From the NCBI GenBank assembly GCA_963836355.1, contig CAWIJO010000023.1:62001-126000 (forward strand): a stretch of DNA of 64,000 bases. The letters run 5' to 3'. The notes below the pieces were generated by a model. That model ran no database searches, was not told the DNA's origin, and saw only the letters and a program-made list of their open reading frames with translations. This DNA is from Palsa-506 sp963836355 (GTDB taxonomy: Bacteria; Actinomycetota; Actinomycetes; Streptosporangiales; Streptosporangiaceae). The position numbers and the translations under genes were made by a program. The first letter of the stretch is position 1, and each line of letters begins with the position of its first letter. Positions 1 to 7,857 of this stretch are shown here, piece after piece.

Positions 1-1290
1 CGGTGCCGGGCTGTCCACGATCTGGCCGGTCGGAGCCTCGCTGCCCAGGCTCATCGCGTTCCGGCAGCGCAGCTCGACCGGGTCCATGCCAAGCGCCGCC
101 GCGAGCTTGTCCATCTGCGCTTCGTAGCCGAATGCCGCCTGCACCGAGCCGAAGCCGCGCATCGCCCCGCACGGCGGGTTGTTGGTGTAGGCGCCGTAGG
201 CGTCGACATGCACGTTCGGCACGACATAAGGGCCGATGCCCATCGTGCCGCCGTTGCCGACCACCGCCGGTGTGCTGGACGCGTAGGCGCCACCGTCGAA
301 GTAGATCTCGGCCCGGACGTAGGCCAGCGCGCCGTCCCGGCTCGCGCCGTGCTCGTACCGCATGGTCGCCGGGTGCCGGTGCACGTGCCCGAAGAACGAC
401 TCCTCCCGGTTGTAGGACATTTTCACCGGCTTGCCGGTATGCAGCGCCAGCAGGCACGCGTGCACGTGCATGGACAGGTCCTCGCGGCCGCCGAACGCGC
501 CGCCGACCCCGGCCAGGGACAGCCGGACCTGCTCCGGCGGCAGGCCGAGCGCGGCGCAGATCTGCCGCTGGTCGACGTGCAGCCACTGAGTCGCCACGTA
601 CAGGTCGACGCCGCCCGCGCCGTCCGGCACAGCCAGCCCGGCCTCCGGCCCGAGAAACGCCTGGTCTTGCATCCCCACCGTGTATTCGCCGGTGACCACG
701 ACCTCGGCCGCGGGCGCCGGATCGCCCTTGCGGATCTTGAGATGGCGGACCAGGTTGCCATGCTCGTGCAGCCGCGGCGCATCGGGGCGCAGCGCCGCCC
801 GCGCGTCGGTGACCGGATCGAGGACTTCGTAGCCCACGGTGATCTTCTGGGCTGCCCGGCGGGCGATCTCCGGATGGTCGGCGGCTACCAGGGCCACCGG
901 CTCGCCCTGGTAGCGGACCACGTCGGAGGCCAGCACGGGCTGGTCGGACAGCTCAAGCCCGCAGACGTTGGCGCCGGGTACGTCCTGGTAGGTCAGCACG
1001 GCGTACACGCCGACGGTGGCCAGCGCCTCGCCGATCTTGATGCCGGTGATCCGCGCGTACGGGTGCGGGCTGCGCAGCGTGACGCCCCAGAGCATGCCCT
1101 CCATCCACAGGTCGCTGCCGTAGGCGAACTGGCCGGTCACCTTGAGCGTGCCGTCCGGCCGCACCGCGCTGGCGCCGATGCCGGCCGTGGTTCCCGTGGT
1201 GCCTGTGGTGCTGGTGGGACTAGTAGGGGTGACGGCGGCGGGGGTGGTCGTGGGGGTGGGGGTGGGGGTGGGGGTGGGGGCGGGACTCAT
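1..1290 (-). CDS. Xanthine dehydrogenase, molybdenum-binding subunit (3' end outside window)
   Basis: Large Mo-cofactor subunit of a three-gene xanthine dehydrogenase, which hydroxylates hypoxanthine/xanthine to urate in the cytoplasm. Read on the minus strand from an ATG at 1290, the frame stays open to the window edge (430 residues visible of roughly 750 expected). Seen: QDQAFLGPE near residue 206, GGAFGGRED near 262 (the conserved glycine-rich Mo-pterin segment) and AMRGFG near 373, all typical of the xanthine oxidase family. The first ~38 residues are a low-complexity Pro-Thr-rich tail that such subunits normally lack, encoded partly by a TGGGGG repeat on the opposite strand. The ATG overlaps the stop of the upstream deaminase gene as ATGA, so translation is probably coupled. 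Family assignment is secure; xanthine as substrate is inferred from the urate-pathway genes nearby. Confidence 0.93.
   Translation of the reverse strand, partial: MSPAPTPTPTPTPTTTPAAVTPTSPTSTTGTTGTTAGIGASAVRPDGTLKVTGQFAYGSDLWMEGMLWGVTLRSPHPYARITGIKIGEALATVGVYAVLTYQDVPGANVCGLELSDQPVLASDVVRYQGEPVALVAADHPEIARRAAQKITVGYEVLDPVTDARAALRPDAPRLHEHGNLVRHLKIRKGDPAPAAEVVVTGEYTVGMQDQAFLGPEAGLAVPDGAGGVDLYVATQWLHVDQRQICAALGLPPEQVRLSLAGVGGAFGGREDLSMHVHACLLALHTGKPVKMSYNREESFFGHVHRHPATMRYEHGASRDGALAYVRAEIYFDGGAYASSTPAVVGNGGTMGIGPYVVPNVHVDAYGAYTNNPPCGAMRGFGSVQAAFGYEAQMDKLAAALGMDPVELRCRNAMSLGSEAPTGQIVDSPAP
1251..1280. repeat. Five perfect TGGGGG hexamers
   Basis: Five uninterrupted TGGGGG units lie inside the start of the Mo-subunit gene. 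On the coding strand they read as alternating Pro-Thr codons. Because the unit is 6 bp, copy-number change would lengthen or shorten the tail without shifting frame. The G-rich strand has five runs of five G and could form a G-quadruplex; that is inference. Confidence 0.9.
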
Positions 1291-2654
1291 GACGTCACGC
1301 CTGCCTTGCTGAGCAGGGCCTTGCTGGCGGCACTGGCCGCGTTGGCGACCTCGTCCTCGTCGACGGTCAGGACGCGATCGAGCTCCACGATGAGCTGGCC
1401 GTTGACCAGCAGCAGATTCAGCGGAGCAGGCCCGCCGAGCACCAGCGCAGCCACCGGGTCGGCGATACCCGCCTGCGGCAGCAAGTCCAGCCGCCACAAG
1501 GCGATGTCGGCGAGCTTGCCGGGCTCCAGGGAGCCGATCTCGGCTTCCCGGCCCAGCACCCGGGCACCGCCGATGGTCGCCATTTCCAGCGCGCGGCGGA
1601 CGCCCATCGCCTGCGGCCCGCCCGCCGCCCTGGCCACCAGCACCGCCGCCCGTACCTCGCCGAGCAGCGAGCTCGCCTCGTTCGAGGCGGGCCCGTCCAC
1701 GCCCAGGCCGACCGGCAGGCCGGCCTCGAGCAGGTCCCGCGTCCGGCAGATGCCCGCGCCGAGCCTGGCGTTGGACGACGGGCAGTGCGCGACACCGGTG
1801 CCGGTTGCGGCCAGCCGGGCGATCGCGTCGCCAGTCAGGTGCACGGCATGCGCCAGCCAGACGTCGCTGCCCAGGAAGCCGAGCGAGTCCAGGTACTCGA
1901 CCGGCAGGCAGCCGAAGTGCGCCCGGCAGTAGCCGTCCTCGTCCGCGGTCTCGGCTACGTGCGTGTGCAGCCGGACCTGCGCCTTCCTGGCCAGCTCAGC
2001 GGAGTCGCGGATCAGCTGCCCGGTCACCGAGAACGGCGAGCACGGGCCGACCGCGATGCGCAGCATGGACTCCGGCGACGGGTCGTGGTATTTCCCGATC
2101 GCGTCCTGCGTGGCGGCCAGGATCACGTCCGGATCCTCGGTCACGTCATCCGGCGGCAGCCCGCCGGCGCTGCGGCCCAGATCCATCGAGCCACGGTTCG
2201 GCTGGAACCGCAGGCCGACCGCCCGGGCGGCCTCGATGGTCGCGGCGAGCAGGTCGCCGCCGCCGCGCGGGAACAGATAGTGGTGATCGGTCGTGGTGGT
2301 GCAGCCGGTCCTGGCCAGCCAGGCGAGGGCGGCTGACGCGGACGCGTGCGTACTGGCCTCGTCCAGGCCGGCCCAGACCGGGTAGAGCTCGGTCAGCCAC
2401 TCGAACAGGGTGGAGCCGGCGGACATCCCCCTGGTCGCCCACTGGTACAGGTGATGGTGGGTGTTCACCAGGCCGGGCGTTGCCAGGCAGCCGGAAGCAT
2501 CGACGTAGCGGGCGCCGGGCAGGCCCGCCGGGGCCAGCCCCGGCGCAACCGCGGTTATCCGCGCGCCGTCGACTAGGACATGACCGGTGGCGTACTCGGC
2601 GCGCTGGGCGTTCACGGTCGCCACGGCACATCCGTTAATAACCAGCGACGTCAC
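1287..2654 (-). CDS. 8-oxoguanine deaminase-like amidohydrolase
   Basis: Metal-dependent amidohydrolase (455 aa) of the AtzA/TrzN/guanine-deaminase superfamily, probably deaminating 8-oxoguanine or a related purine to urate or xanthine. Metal ligands are visible: HHH at residues 66-68, H230/H232 in HTHVAETADE, H269/H272 and D320 in VGLGVDGPASNE. The HxxE segment and the VDGPASNE context resemble 8-oxoguanine deaminases more than classic guanine deaminases, but substrate is inference. Start GTG at 2654 overlaps the stop of the 2Fe-2S gene (GTGA); its own stop overlaps the Mo-subunit start (ATGA). It therefore sits inside the xanthine dehydrogenase operon, feeding the same urate pool. Confidence 0.88.
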   Translation of the reverse strand: MTSLVINGCAVATVNAQRAEYATGHVLVDGARITAVAPGLAPAGLPGARYVDASGCLATPGLVNTHHHLYQWATRGMSAGSTLFEWLTELYPVWAGLDEASTHASASAALAWLARTGCTTTTDHHYLFPRGGGDLLAATIEAARAVGLRFQPNRGSMDLGRSAGGLPPDDVTEDPDVILAATQDAIGKYHDPSPESMLRIAVGPCSPFSVTGQLIRDSAELARKAQVRLHTHVAETADEDGYCRAHFGCLPVEYLDSLGFLGSDVWLAHAVHLTGDAIARLAATGTGVAHCPSSNARLGAGICRTRDLLEAGLPVGLGVDGPASNEASSLLGEVRAAVLVARAAGGPQAMGVRRALEMATIGGARVLGREAEIGSLEPGKLADIALWRLDLLPQAGIADPVAALVLGGPAPLNLLLVNGQLIVELDRVLTVDEDEVANAASAASKALLSKAGVTS

Positions 2655-3178
2655 GCTTCACCTTCCGGTCCGCCGGGCGGCTGCCCAAGCCCGCCCGGCT
2701 GCTGCGCCGGCGTCCCGGCGAGCCGGTCCGCGGCCAGCCGGACGGCCGCCAGGATCTGGCCGTACCCGGTGCAGCGGCAGAGGTTGCCGGCCAGCGCCTC
2801 GCGGATCTCCGGGTCGGACGGCCGCGGGCTCCTGGCCAGCAGGTCGTGCGCGGCGACGAGCAGCCCGGGCGTGCAGAACCCGCACTGCACGGCGCCCGCC
2901 TCGATGAACGCCTGCTGCACCGGGTGCAGGGCATCCCCGCTGGCCAGCCCTTCGACCGTGATGATGCTGCGGCCGGCCGCCTGGCCGGCCGCGACCAGGC
3001 AGGCGCAGGCAGGCACGCCGTCGATGTACACCGTGCAGGAGCCACATTCGCCCTGCTCGCAGGCGTTCTTCGAGCCGGGCAGGCCGAGCCGCTCGCGCAG
3101 TACGTAGAGCAGGTTCTCGCCAGGCCAGACGTCGTCGGCCTGCCGGGGCTCGCCGTTGACCGTCATCGTGATGCGCAT
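2651..3178 (-). CDS. Xanthine dehydrogenase, 2Fe-2S subunit
   Basis: Small electron-transfer subunit (175 aa) carrying two [2Fe-2S] clusters between the Mo centre and FAD. Plant-type cluster cysteines: C40, C45, C48 with C58/C60 (ACEQGECGSC...CAC). Second cluster: C99, C102 (QCGFC) with C134 and C136 (GNLCRC). The start is taken at ATG 3178 (MRITMTVNGE), where homology begins, 7 bp after the FAD-subunit stop. A longer frame reaches 3271 but that extension overlaps the FAD gene and looks non-native. Length is normal for the family. Confidence 0.95.
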   Translation of the reverse strand: MRITMTVNGEPRQADDVWPGENLLYVLRERLGLPGSKNACEQGECGSCTVYIDGVPACACLVAAGQAAGRSIITVEGLASGDALHPVQQAFIEAGAVQCGFCTPGLLVAAHDLLARSPRPSDPEIREALAGNLCRCTGYGQILAAVRLAADRLAGTPAQQPGGLGQPPGGPEGEA

Positions 3179-3185
3179 CCGCGGG

Positions 3186-4124
3186 TCAGCCCCTCCCGGC
3201 CGGCCGACCGGACTGGCGGTAATCGCGCCAGGCCCAGGCCAGGGTACGCGCAGCCAGCACGCCGAGCGCATGACGCCGGTAGGCGGCGGTGCCGCGGACG
3301 TCGTCGATGGGCCTGGCCGCCTGCCGGACCAGGCGGCTGAACTCGCCGGTTACCGGCCCGGGGATGTCGCCCTCCGAGTCCCACAGCCCGGCGTCGTCCA
3401 GCGCGGCGGCCAGGAAGCGCTCGGCTTCCTGCGCCCGGCGCGGCGTCGGGGCCGCCGAGCCGATGCCGGTCCCGACGGCGCGCGCTGCTGGGTGCAGCGC
3501 CAGGCTGAACGCGGCGACCGCGATGACCATCGCGTTCCTTGTGCCGATCTTGCTGAACTGCTGCGGGCCCGCTGGCGGGGTGATCACGATGGCCCGGATC
3601 AGCTCGTCCGGCTGCAGCGCGTTGCGCTTGACGCCGGTGTAGAAGTCGTCGGCCCTGATCGTCCTCGTGCCGCGTACCGAGGCGACCTCGATCGCGGCTC
3701 CGGCCGCCAGCAGCGGCGGGTGGCAGTCGCCCGCCGGGGACGCGGCGCCGAGGTTGCCGCCGACCGTGCCGCGGTTCCGGATCTGCGGTGAGCCGACGGT
3801 GCGGGCGGCCATCGCCAGGCCGGGCAGCCTGGCACCGAGCTGGTCGATGAGCTGGCTGTAGGTGACCGCCGCGCCGAGCCTGATCCGGCCGTTGTCGGTG
3901 TCCCAGCCGGCCAGCTCGGTGATCCTGGTCAGGTCGAGCAGCGTTTCCGGGCGGCGCGCGTCGAAGTTCAGCTCGACCATGACGTCGGTACCGCCGGCGA
4001 TGGGCAGGGCTGCCGGGGTAGCTGACTTGACCGCCAGGGCGTCGGCCCAGCTGGCCGGCGAAATGAAGTCCACGAGTCGCTCCTCGGGCTTCATCCTCCC
4101 CGGGCTCGGGGCCGGTGATGTCAC
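3186..4124 (-). CDS. Xanthine dehydrogenase, FAD-binding subunit
   Basis: FAD subunit (312 aa) that passes electrons from the 2Fe-2S subunit to NAD+. Seen: PIAGGTDVMVELNF near residues 40-55 (FAD pyrophosphate loop) and RNRGTVGGNLGAASPAGD near 120, both diagnostic of the CO-dehydrogenase/XDH flavoprotein family. The C-terminal CO_deh_flav_C-like region follows. Start is GTG 4124; an ATG at 4094 (MKPEERL) directly preceded by GGGGAGG is an alternative and may be the true start if spacing allows. First gene of the FAD / 2Fe-2S / deaminase / Mo operon; 21 bp separate it from the VOC gene upstream. Confidence 0.92.
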   Translation of the reverse strand: MTSPAPSPGRMKPEERLVDFISPASWADALAVKSATPAALPIAGGTDVMVELNFDARRPETLLDLTRITELAGWDTDNGRIRLGAAVTYSQLIDQLGARLPGLAMAARTVGSPQIRNRGTVGGNLGAASPAGDCHPPLLAAGAAIEVASVRGTRTIRADDFYTGVKRNALQPDELIRAIVITPPAGPQQFSKIGTRNAMVIAVAAFSLALHPAARAVGTGIGSAAPTPRRAQEAERFLAAALDDAGLWDSEGDIPGPVTGEFSRLVRQAARPIDDVRGTAAYRRHALGVLAARTLAWAWRDYRQSGRPAGRG

Positions 4125-4145
4125 CGGCCCCGCCCTATCTCCGGG

Positions 4146-4589
4146 TCACTGGGCGCGCGGCTCGCCGCGGTAGGTGCCGAAGGACCAGTGATTGCCCTCC
4201 GGATCCAGGACGGCGAAGTCCCTGGAACCGTAGTCGGTCTCGTGCAGCCCGCTCAGCACGGTCGCACCGGCCGCGGTCGCGCGGGCGAACAGCTTGTCCG
4301 GCTCGCCGGTGACGACATAGGCGCCGAACGTGCCCGGCCGCAGCCCCCACTGATCGGCGCCGTCAGCCGGGACGGCGTCATCAGCGCCGTCGGCGGCTTT
4401 GCGGATCGAGCCGAGCATGATTCCGCCGCCGGGCGGCCAGGACAGCTGGGCGTGATCCACCTGGTCGCCCTCGCCGTAGACGACGGTCTGCTCGAATCCG
4501 AACGCGTCCACGAGGAACCTGATCAGCGCGCGGGCGTCGCGGGCTCGGAGGGTGGGCCATACCTGGGGTGGTGGTGTCTCGTCACTCAT
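4146..4589 (-). CDS. VOC (glyoxalase-fold) family protein
   Basis: Small cytoplasmic protein (147 aa) with the vicinal-oxygen-chelate fold: it opens with a beta-alpha-beta unit (LRARDARALIRFLVDAFGF) and ends with the typical DYGSRDFAVLDPEGNHWSFG. Members include metalloenzymes and antibiotic-binding proteins; YaeR/PhnB-like binding proteins are the closest look-alike, and the function is not determined here. Start is ATG 4589 (MSDETPPP); the in-frame extension to 4712 is antisense to nothing conserved and covers the regulator gene. The start overlaps the AraC stop by 8 bp (ATGAGTGA), so both are probably co-translated and the regulator may control it. Confidence 0.85.
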   Translation of the reverse strand: MSDETPPPQVWPTLRARDARALIRFLVDAFGFEQTVVYGEGDQVDHAQLSWPPGGGIMLGSIRKAADGADDAVPADGADQWGLRPGTFGAYVVTGEPDKLFARATAAGATVLSGLHETDYGSRDFAVLDPEGNHWSFGTYRGEPRAQ

Positions 4590-5477
4590 ACAGCGAGCCT
4601 GGCACGGCGGCATCCTGCGCGGCTTGGACGTTTCGGAACTCCTCCGCCAGCCAGTCACTCGGCGCGCACCCGGCCAGCGCGCGGAACTCCCTGGCCAGGT
4701 GAGCCTGGTCATAGTAGCCGCAGTCGGCCGCCAGGCCGGCCAGGCCGGAGCGCGCCAGCGTGCCGTCCGCCGACTGCCGCTGCAGCAGCTTCCTGGCCCG
4801 GTGGAACCTGATCACCCGGGCAGCCGCCTTCGGGGTCAGGCCGGTCTCGGCCAGCAAGCGGCTGCGCAGGTGCCGCTCGCTCCAGCCGGTCTCGTCTGCC
4901 AGCCGGGACACGGATACCCTGCCCCCGGTCCGGAGCAGCTCGCGCCAGGCGAACCCGACCTCCGGGCCGAGCGACCGGCCGGGCCGCGAGCCGGCTCCCA
5001 GCCTGGCCAGCAGCACCTGGTCGATGGCGGCGAAGCGCTCCGGCCAGCTGGCCGCGGCGCGGATCCGGCCGGTGATCTCGCCCGCGACCGGGCCGAGCAC
5101 GTCGGCCGCGGGCACGTCGGCATTGGCGAGTTCGCCGGCGGCAGGCTGAGCAGCGGCCGGGCCCCGGCCGGGCGCAGTGCCACCTGGATGCCGGACTGCC
5201 TGCCGTCGTGGGTGATCATGGCCGGCCCGGCATGCAGTCCGCCGAGCAGCGCCACGTACTGGCCGGCCGGCTGCGCCGGGTCCGGGTGGGCAGCGACCGT
5301 GAGCGGCTCGTCCAGCGTGAAGATCAGGGTCAGGTAGGGCGAGGGCAGTCCCCGGTGCCTGGCCGGCTCGATCCCTGCCTGGCGGTAGCCGCTGTACTGC
5401 GCGATATAGGGCCGCAGCGCCGCCGCCGGACGGCCCAGCGCCGACTCATTGAGCACGCCATCTTCACGGTAACCCAC
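4582..5477 (-). pseudogene. AraC-family transcriptional regulator, frameshifted
   Basis: AraC/XylS regulator whose reading frame is broken once. The N-terminal ligand-binding half (from GTG 5477, VGYREDGVLN, to about residue 110) is in one frame. The rest, from ELANADVP through the two helix-turn-helix motifs of the AraC domain (VSRLADETGWSERHLRSRL and ADCGYYDQAHLAREF), is in the next frame. The switch lies near 5140, where LPP followed by ANSP should read LPxGELAN; adding one base restores a protein of about 298 aa. Everything else is family-like, so a sequencing error or a very recent mutation is as likely as true loss. It overlaps the VOC gene and lies between the two halves of the purine cluster. 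Confidence 0.85.
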
Positions 5478-5524
5478 GCCGCCATTGTCCCCCGGCGCCA
5501 GCGCCCCAAAATCGTGATCATCAT

Positions 5525-5570
5525 CAGTGGTTAAGATCCTGCCGGTTCCCACCGGCCAAATCTTAACCAA
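5525..5570. repeat. Hairpin repeat, copy 1
   Basis: Compound perfect hairpin. Outer 10-bp stem TGGTTAAGAT / ATCTTAACCA (5527-5536 and 5559-5568), symmetric 3x3 internal loop, inner 6-bp stem GCCGGT / ACCGGC, loop TCCC. It lies 50 bp upstream of the AraC start and beyond the 3' end of uricase. A second, slightly degenerate copy with the same loop and internal-loop sequence is at 49980-50023. Confidence 0.9.
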
Positions 5571-5654
5571 TAAAATTCGCCACTCGATGAATTGTTGTGG
5601 CGGGGGTACTTGTTGCCAGTGGTTCGAGATGGAAACAGCCCGGGGGCCGCAGCC

Positions 5655-5738
5655 AGCCGGCGGCCGGGCCAGCGGCCGGCGGTCAGCCGGCGGCCGGGCC
5701 AGCAGTCGGCCGGCGGCCGGGCCAGCGGCCGGCGGTCA
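5655..5738. repeat. GC-rich tandem repeat across the uricase stop
   Basis: Three imperfect copies of a core GCCGGCGGCCGGGCCAGC, with 30, 23 and 30 bp units separated by GGCCGGCGGTC or AGTC. The array runs through the intergenic space and reaches the uricase stop codon. No gene is visible in it. Confidence 0.85.
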
Positions 5739-6668
5739 GCCGAACCCGGCGAACCAGTCCCAGGCAGGCCCGGGCGGCGGCGCATCGTCGCGGACGGCGG
5801 AGCACTGGATGAGGCCATACGGCCGGTCCGCGGCGTAGAATACCTCGCCCGGATTGTCCAGCCCGAACGGCGCAAGGTCGGCCAGGAAGTGGTGCCGGTT
5901 CGGCGCGGACAGCCTGATCTCCGCCACTTCGGCGCGGTCGGCCAGCACCGCCTTGCCCATCTGCCACAGGGTCTGCTGCAGCGCCAGGCTGTGCACCTCG
6001 GCGAACCGCTCGATCAGCAACTGCCGGATCCGGGCATGCGCGTCCCCCCAGCTGGCCGGCCGACGCGCGTACCGCCAGCGCGCGGTCAGCGAGGTAGCCA
6101 TGACGCGGTCGGTGGTCTCCGCCAGCGTGGTGTAGCGGTCGGTCAGGAAGCCGGAGAACTCCGAGCCGGTCGATTTCAGCAGCACCAGGCCCCGCAGCCC
6201 GGATACCACCCATTCCGGCCGGCCCGCGAGACCGCCCGGGTCCGGCTGGCCGTCCGCTGCGCCCCGCAAGGTCACCTCCGTCATGCGGACGTCTTGACCG
6301 GCCCGGACGAAGGTATGCGGGTGGCCGGCTCCGGCCACACTGGCCCGTTCCCAGCGGTACTCCTCGATCTCGATCCTGGCCGCGCTGACCGAGTCGATGT
6401 CGGTGACGAAATGCCTGGCCAGGTCCAGCGCGTAAGCTTCGATCTCGCCGATGCCCGGCTGCTTGGCATAGGCGAAGCAGGTGTTCTTCTGGCTGTCGGT
6501 GGGCAGCACGTGTGCCTGGTCGCCGCGAACGTGGGCGTCGGCGAACTCGCCGCGTAGCGAGGTGGAGACGTTCAGGTCGCGGATCTCGTGCCGGTCGCCG
6601 TCCCGGACGATCCGGACAACCCTGGTCTCCGCCTTGCCGTACTGGTTGGGGCCCAGCACGATGGCCAT
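5736..6668 (-). CDS. Urate oxidase (uricase)
   Basis: Cofactor-free uricase (310 aa) that oxidises urate to 5-hydroxyisourate in the cytoplasm. Two T-fold repeats are evident. Active-site elements seen: K12 in QYGKAETRV, T57-D58 in LPTDSQKNT, the uricase signature LLKSTGSEFSGFLTDRYTTL in the middle and PNRHHF near residue 257. Length is normal. It begins 2 bp after the HIU hydrolase stop in a three-gene operon OHCU decarboxylase / HIU hydrolase / uricase. Its stop codon lies in a GC-rich tandem repeat. Assignment is secure. Confidence 0.97.
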   Translation of the reverse strand: MAIVLGPNQYGKAETRVVRIVRDGDRHEIRDLNVSTSLRGEFADAHVRGDQAHVLPTDSQKNTCFAYAKQPGIGEIEAYALDLARHFVTDIDSVSAARIEIEEYRWERASVAGAGHPHTFVRAGQDVRMTEVTLRGAADGQPDPGGLAGRPEWVVSGLRGLVLLKSTGSEFSGFLTDRYTTLAETTDRVMATSLTARWRYARRPASWGDAHARIRQLLIERFAEVHSLALQQTLWQMGKAVLADRAEVAEIRLSAPNRHHFLADLAPFGLDNPGEVFYAADRPYGLIQCSAVRDDAPPPGPAWDWFAGFG

Positions 6669-6670
6669 GG

Positions 6671-7006
6671 TTAGCTCCCGCGGTAGGTCGAGTAGCCGAA
6701 CGGGCTGAGCAGCAGCGGCACATGATAGTGGCCGGCCCGGCCGTCTATCCGGAAGGTGACCGCGGCCTCCGGGAAGAAGGCCTCGCCGCCGAAATAACCG
6801 CCGGTGTCGAATACCAGCCGGTAGGTGCCCGGCTGGATTACCGCCGGGCCCAGGCCGCTGACGCGCCCGTCGTCGTCGGTGCGGGCGCGGCCGAGCTCAG
6901 CCGGGCCCGCGGCCGTGATCAGTTCCAGCCGGACGGCCATTCCCGCGGCCGGGACGCCGCGCGCGGTGTCCAGCACGTGGGTAGTGATGGCGCTGACTGC
7001 GCTCAC
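6671..7006 (-). CDS. uraH: 5-hydroxyisourate hydrolase (transthyretin-like)
   Basis: Transthyretin-related HIU hydrolase (111 aa), converting uricase product 5-hydroxyisourate to OHCU. Seen: the N-terminal ITTHVLDTARGVPA motif supplying the first catalytic His, an Arg in the central region, and the C-terminal FGYSTYRGS, the YRGS tetrapeptide that separates these enzymes from true transthyretins. No export signal in this form. Start GTG 7006 overlaps the upstream stop (GTGA). An in-frame extension to 7078 covers the OHCU gene and is rejected. Confidence 0.96.
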   Translation of the reverse strand: MSAVSAITTHVLDTARGVPAAGMAVRLELITAAGPAELGRARTDDDGRVSGLGPAVIQPGTYRLVFDTGGYFGGEAFFPEAAVTFRIDGRAGHYHVPLLLSPFGYSTYRGS

Positions 7007-7527
7007 CCCGATTCCCGCACTAGCCGGGCAAGCCGGAGCCGATTGATCTTCGCCAGCTCGGCGGCCAGCACCCGCCACTCGGACGCCGGGGAGTTACCGA
7101 GCCGCTCGCGTAGCAGGGCCAGCAACTCGGGGCCGGTCCGGCCGGTTGCGCAGACCAGGTAGATGTGGCCGAATCGCCGTTCATATGTCCGGTTGCCGTC
7201 GGCCAGGGCCCGGATCAGCTCTCGATCGGCGTGATCGACGCCCGCCTGCTCCGCCCGGGCCTCGGCCTCGGCCCGGCCCTGCCCGATCCGGGGATGCCCG
7301 GACAGGGCCTGCTCCAGGTCGGCCTGCGCCAGGCTGGCGACTGCCGCGTCGGACCGGAGCAGGGCGGCGCTGACAGCGCTGAACGGCCTGCCCGCCGCCA
7401 CCAGCCCGGCCCAGCGTTCCGCCGGGCAGCAGGCCAGCAGCAGCCGGTGCGCGTCCGGCGCGGGCATGGCATTGAACGCGGCCAGCGAGACGACGCCCGG
7501 TGCTGGCTGAGCTTTCGCGGGGCTCAT
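7003..7527 (-). CDS. uraD: OHCU decarboxylase
   Basis: 2-oxo-4-hydroxy-4-carboxy-5-ureidoimidazoline decarboxylase (174 aa), the last step to S-allantoin. The all-helical family is recognised by GHPRIG near residue 77 (catalytic His-Pro), NRTYERRFGHIYLVCATGR near 111-130 and the terminal EWRVLAAELAKINRLRL. First gene of the urate-to-allantoin operon. No allantoinase or allantoicase is visible in this window, so the pathway as seen stops at allantoin. Confidence 0.95.
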   Translation of the reverse strand: MSPAKAQPAPGVVSLAAFNAMPAPDAHRLLLACCPAERWAGLVAAGRPFSAVSAALLRSDAAVASLAQADLEQALSGHPRIGQGRAEAEARAEQAGVDHADRELIRALADGNRTYERRFGHIYLVCATGRTGPELLALLRERLGNSPASEWRVLAAELAKINRLRLARLVRESG

Positions 7528-7743
7528 GATGTCCTACCATCTCGCGCCGCGGGCCAGGCCGGCAACACGGCTGGCCGCGCCTCGCCCTCGGCCCGCGGCA
7601 GGTTTCTGCGGTAGCCGACATCCCGGCCGGGTCACTCATCCCTGTAACAACCGTGCCGTACCGGGACGCCAGTTGTGTCCGATAGTCAAAGTTGCTGGTG
7701 GGGGTGACGGGGTAAGTAATTGCTGTACTACTGGGGGGGCTAT
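7528..7743. promoter_or_regulatory. Divergent intergenic region, urate genes / lipid operon
   Basis: Start-to-start space between the OHCU decarboxylase gene and the plus-strand lipid operon; promoters for both must lie here. It contains T/A-richer patches (for example GTAAGTAATTGC near 7712) and two G-runs of 5-7 nt. I could not fix a convincing -35/-10 pair or a symmetrical operator. Confidence 0.4.
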
Positions 7744-7857
7744 GTGACGTACTTCACCAATCCGCGCCCATCGCGGGACCGAACCAACGCACGTGATGAG
7801 GAACCGACCGAGGCTGCCCCGGCGCGCCGCACTAGAGCGCTGCCCTGGCAGGGCTGA
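7744..7857 (+). CDS. Possible 37-aa leader ORF coupled to the flavoprotein
   Basis: GTG-initiated frame of 37 codons preceded 5 nt upstream by a run of seven G (a possible ribosome-binding site). Its TGA overlaps the flavoprotein ATG as TGATG, the arrangement of translationally coupled genes. The predicted peptide is basic and proline-rich at its end (ALPWQG). Third-position G/C is clearly lower than in the neighbouring genes, so it may be a translated leader without a functional product, or chance. Confidence 0.35.
   Translation: MTYFTNPRPSRDRTNARDEEPTEAAPARRTRALPWQG

Noticed and set aside
208..1932. A 574-codon plus-strand frame at the window start
   Set aside because: Antisense to the xanthine dehydrogenase Mo subunit and the deaminase; no family features.
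5655..5738. CRISPR array
   Set aside because: The repeats are contiguous GC-rich units without unique spacers, and no cas gene is present.
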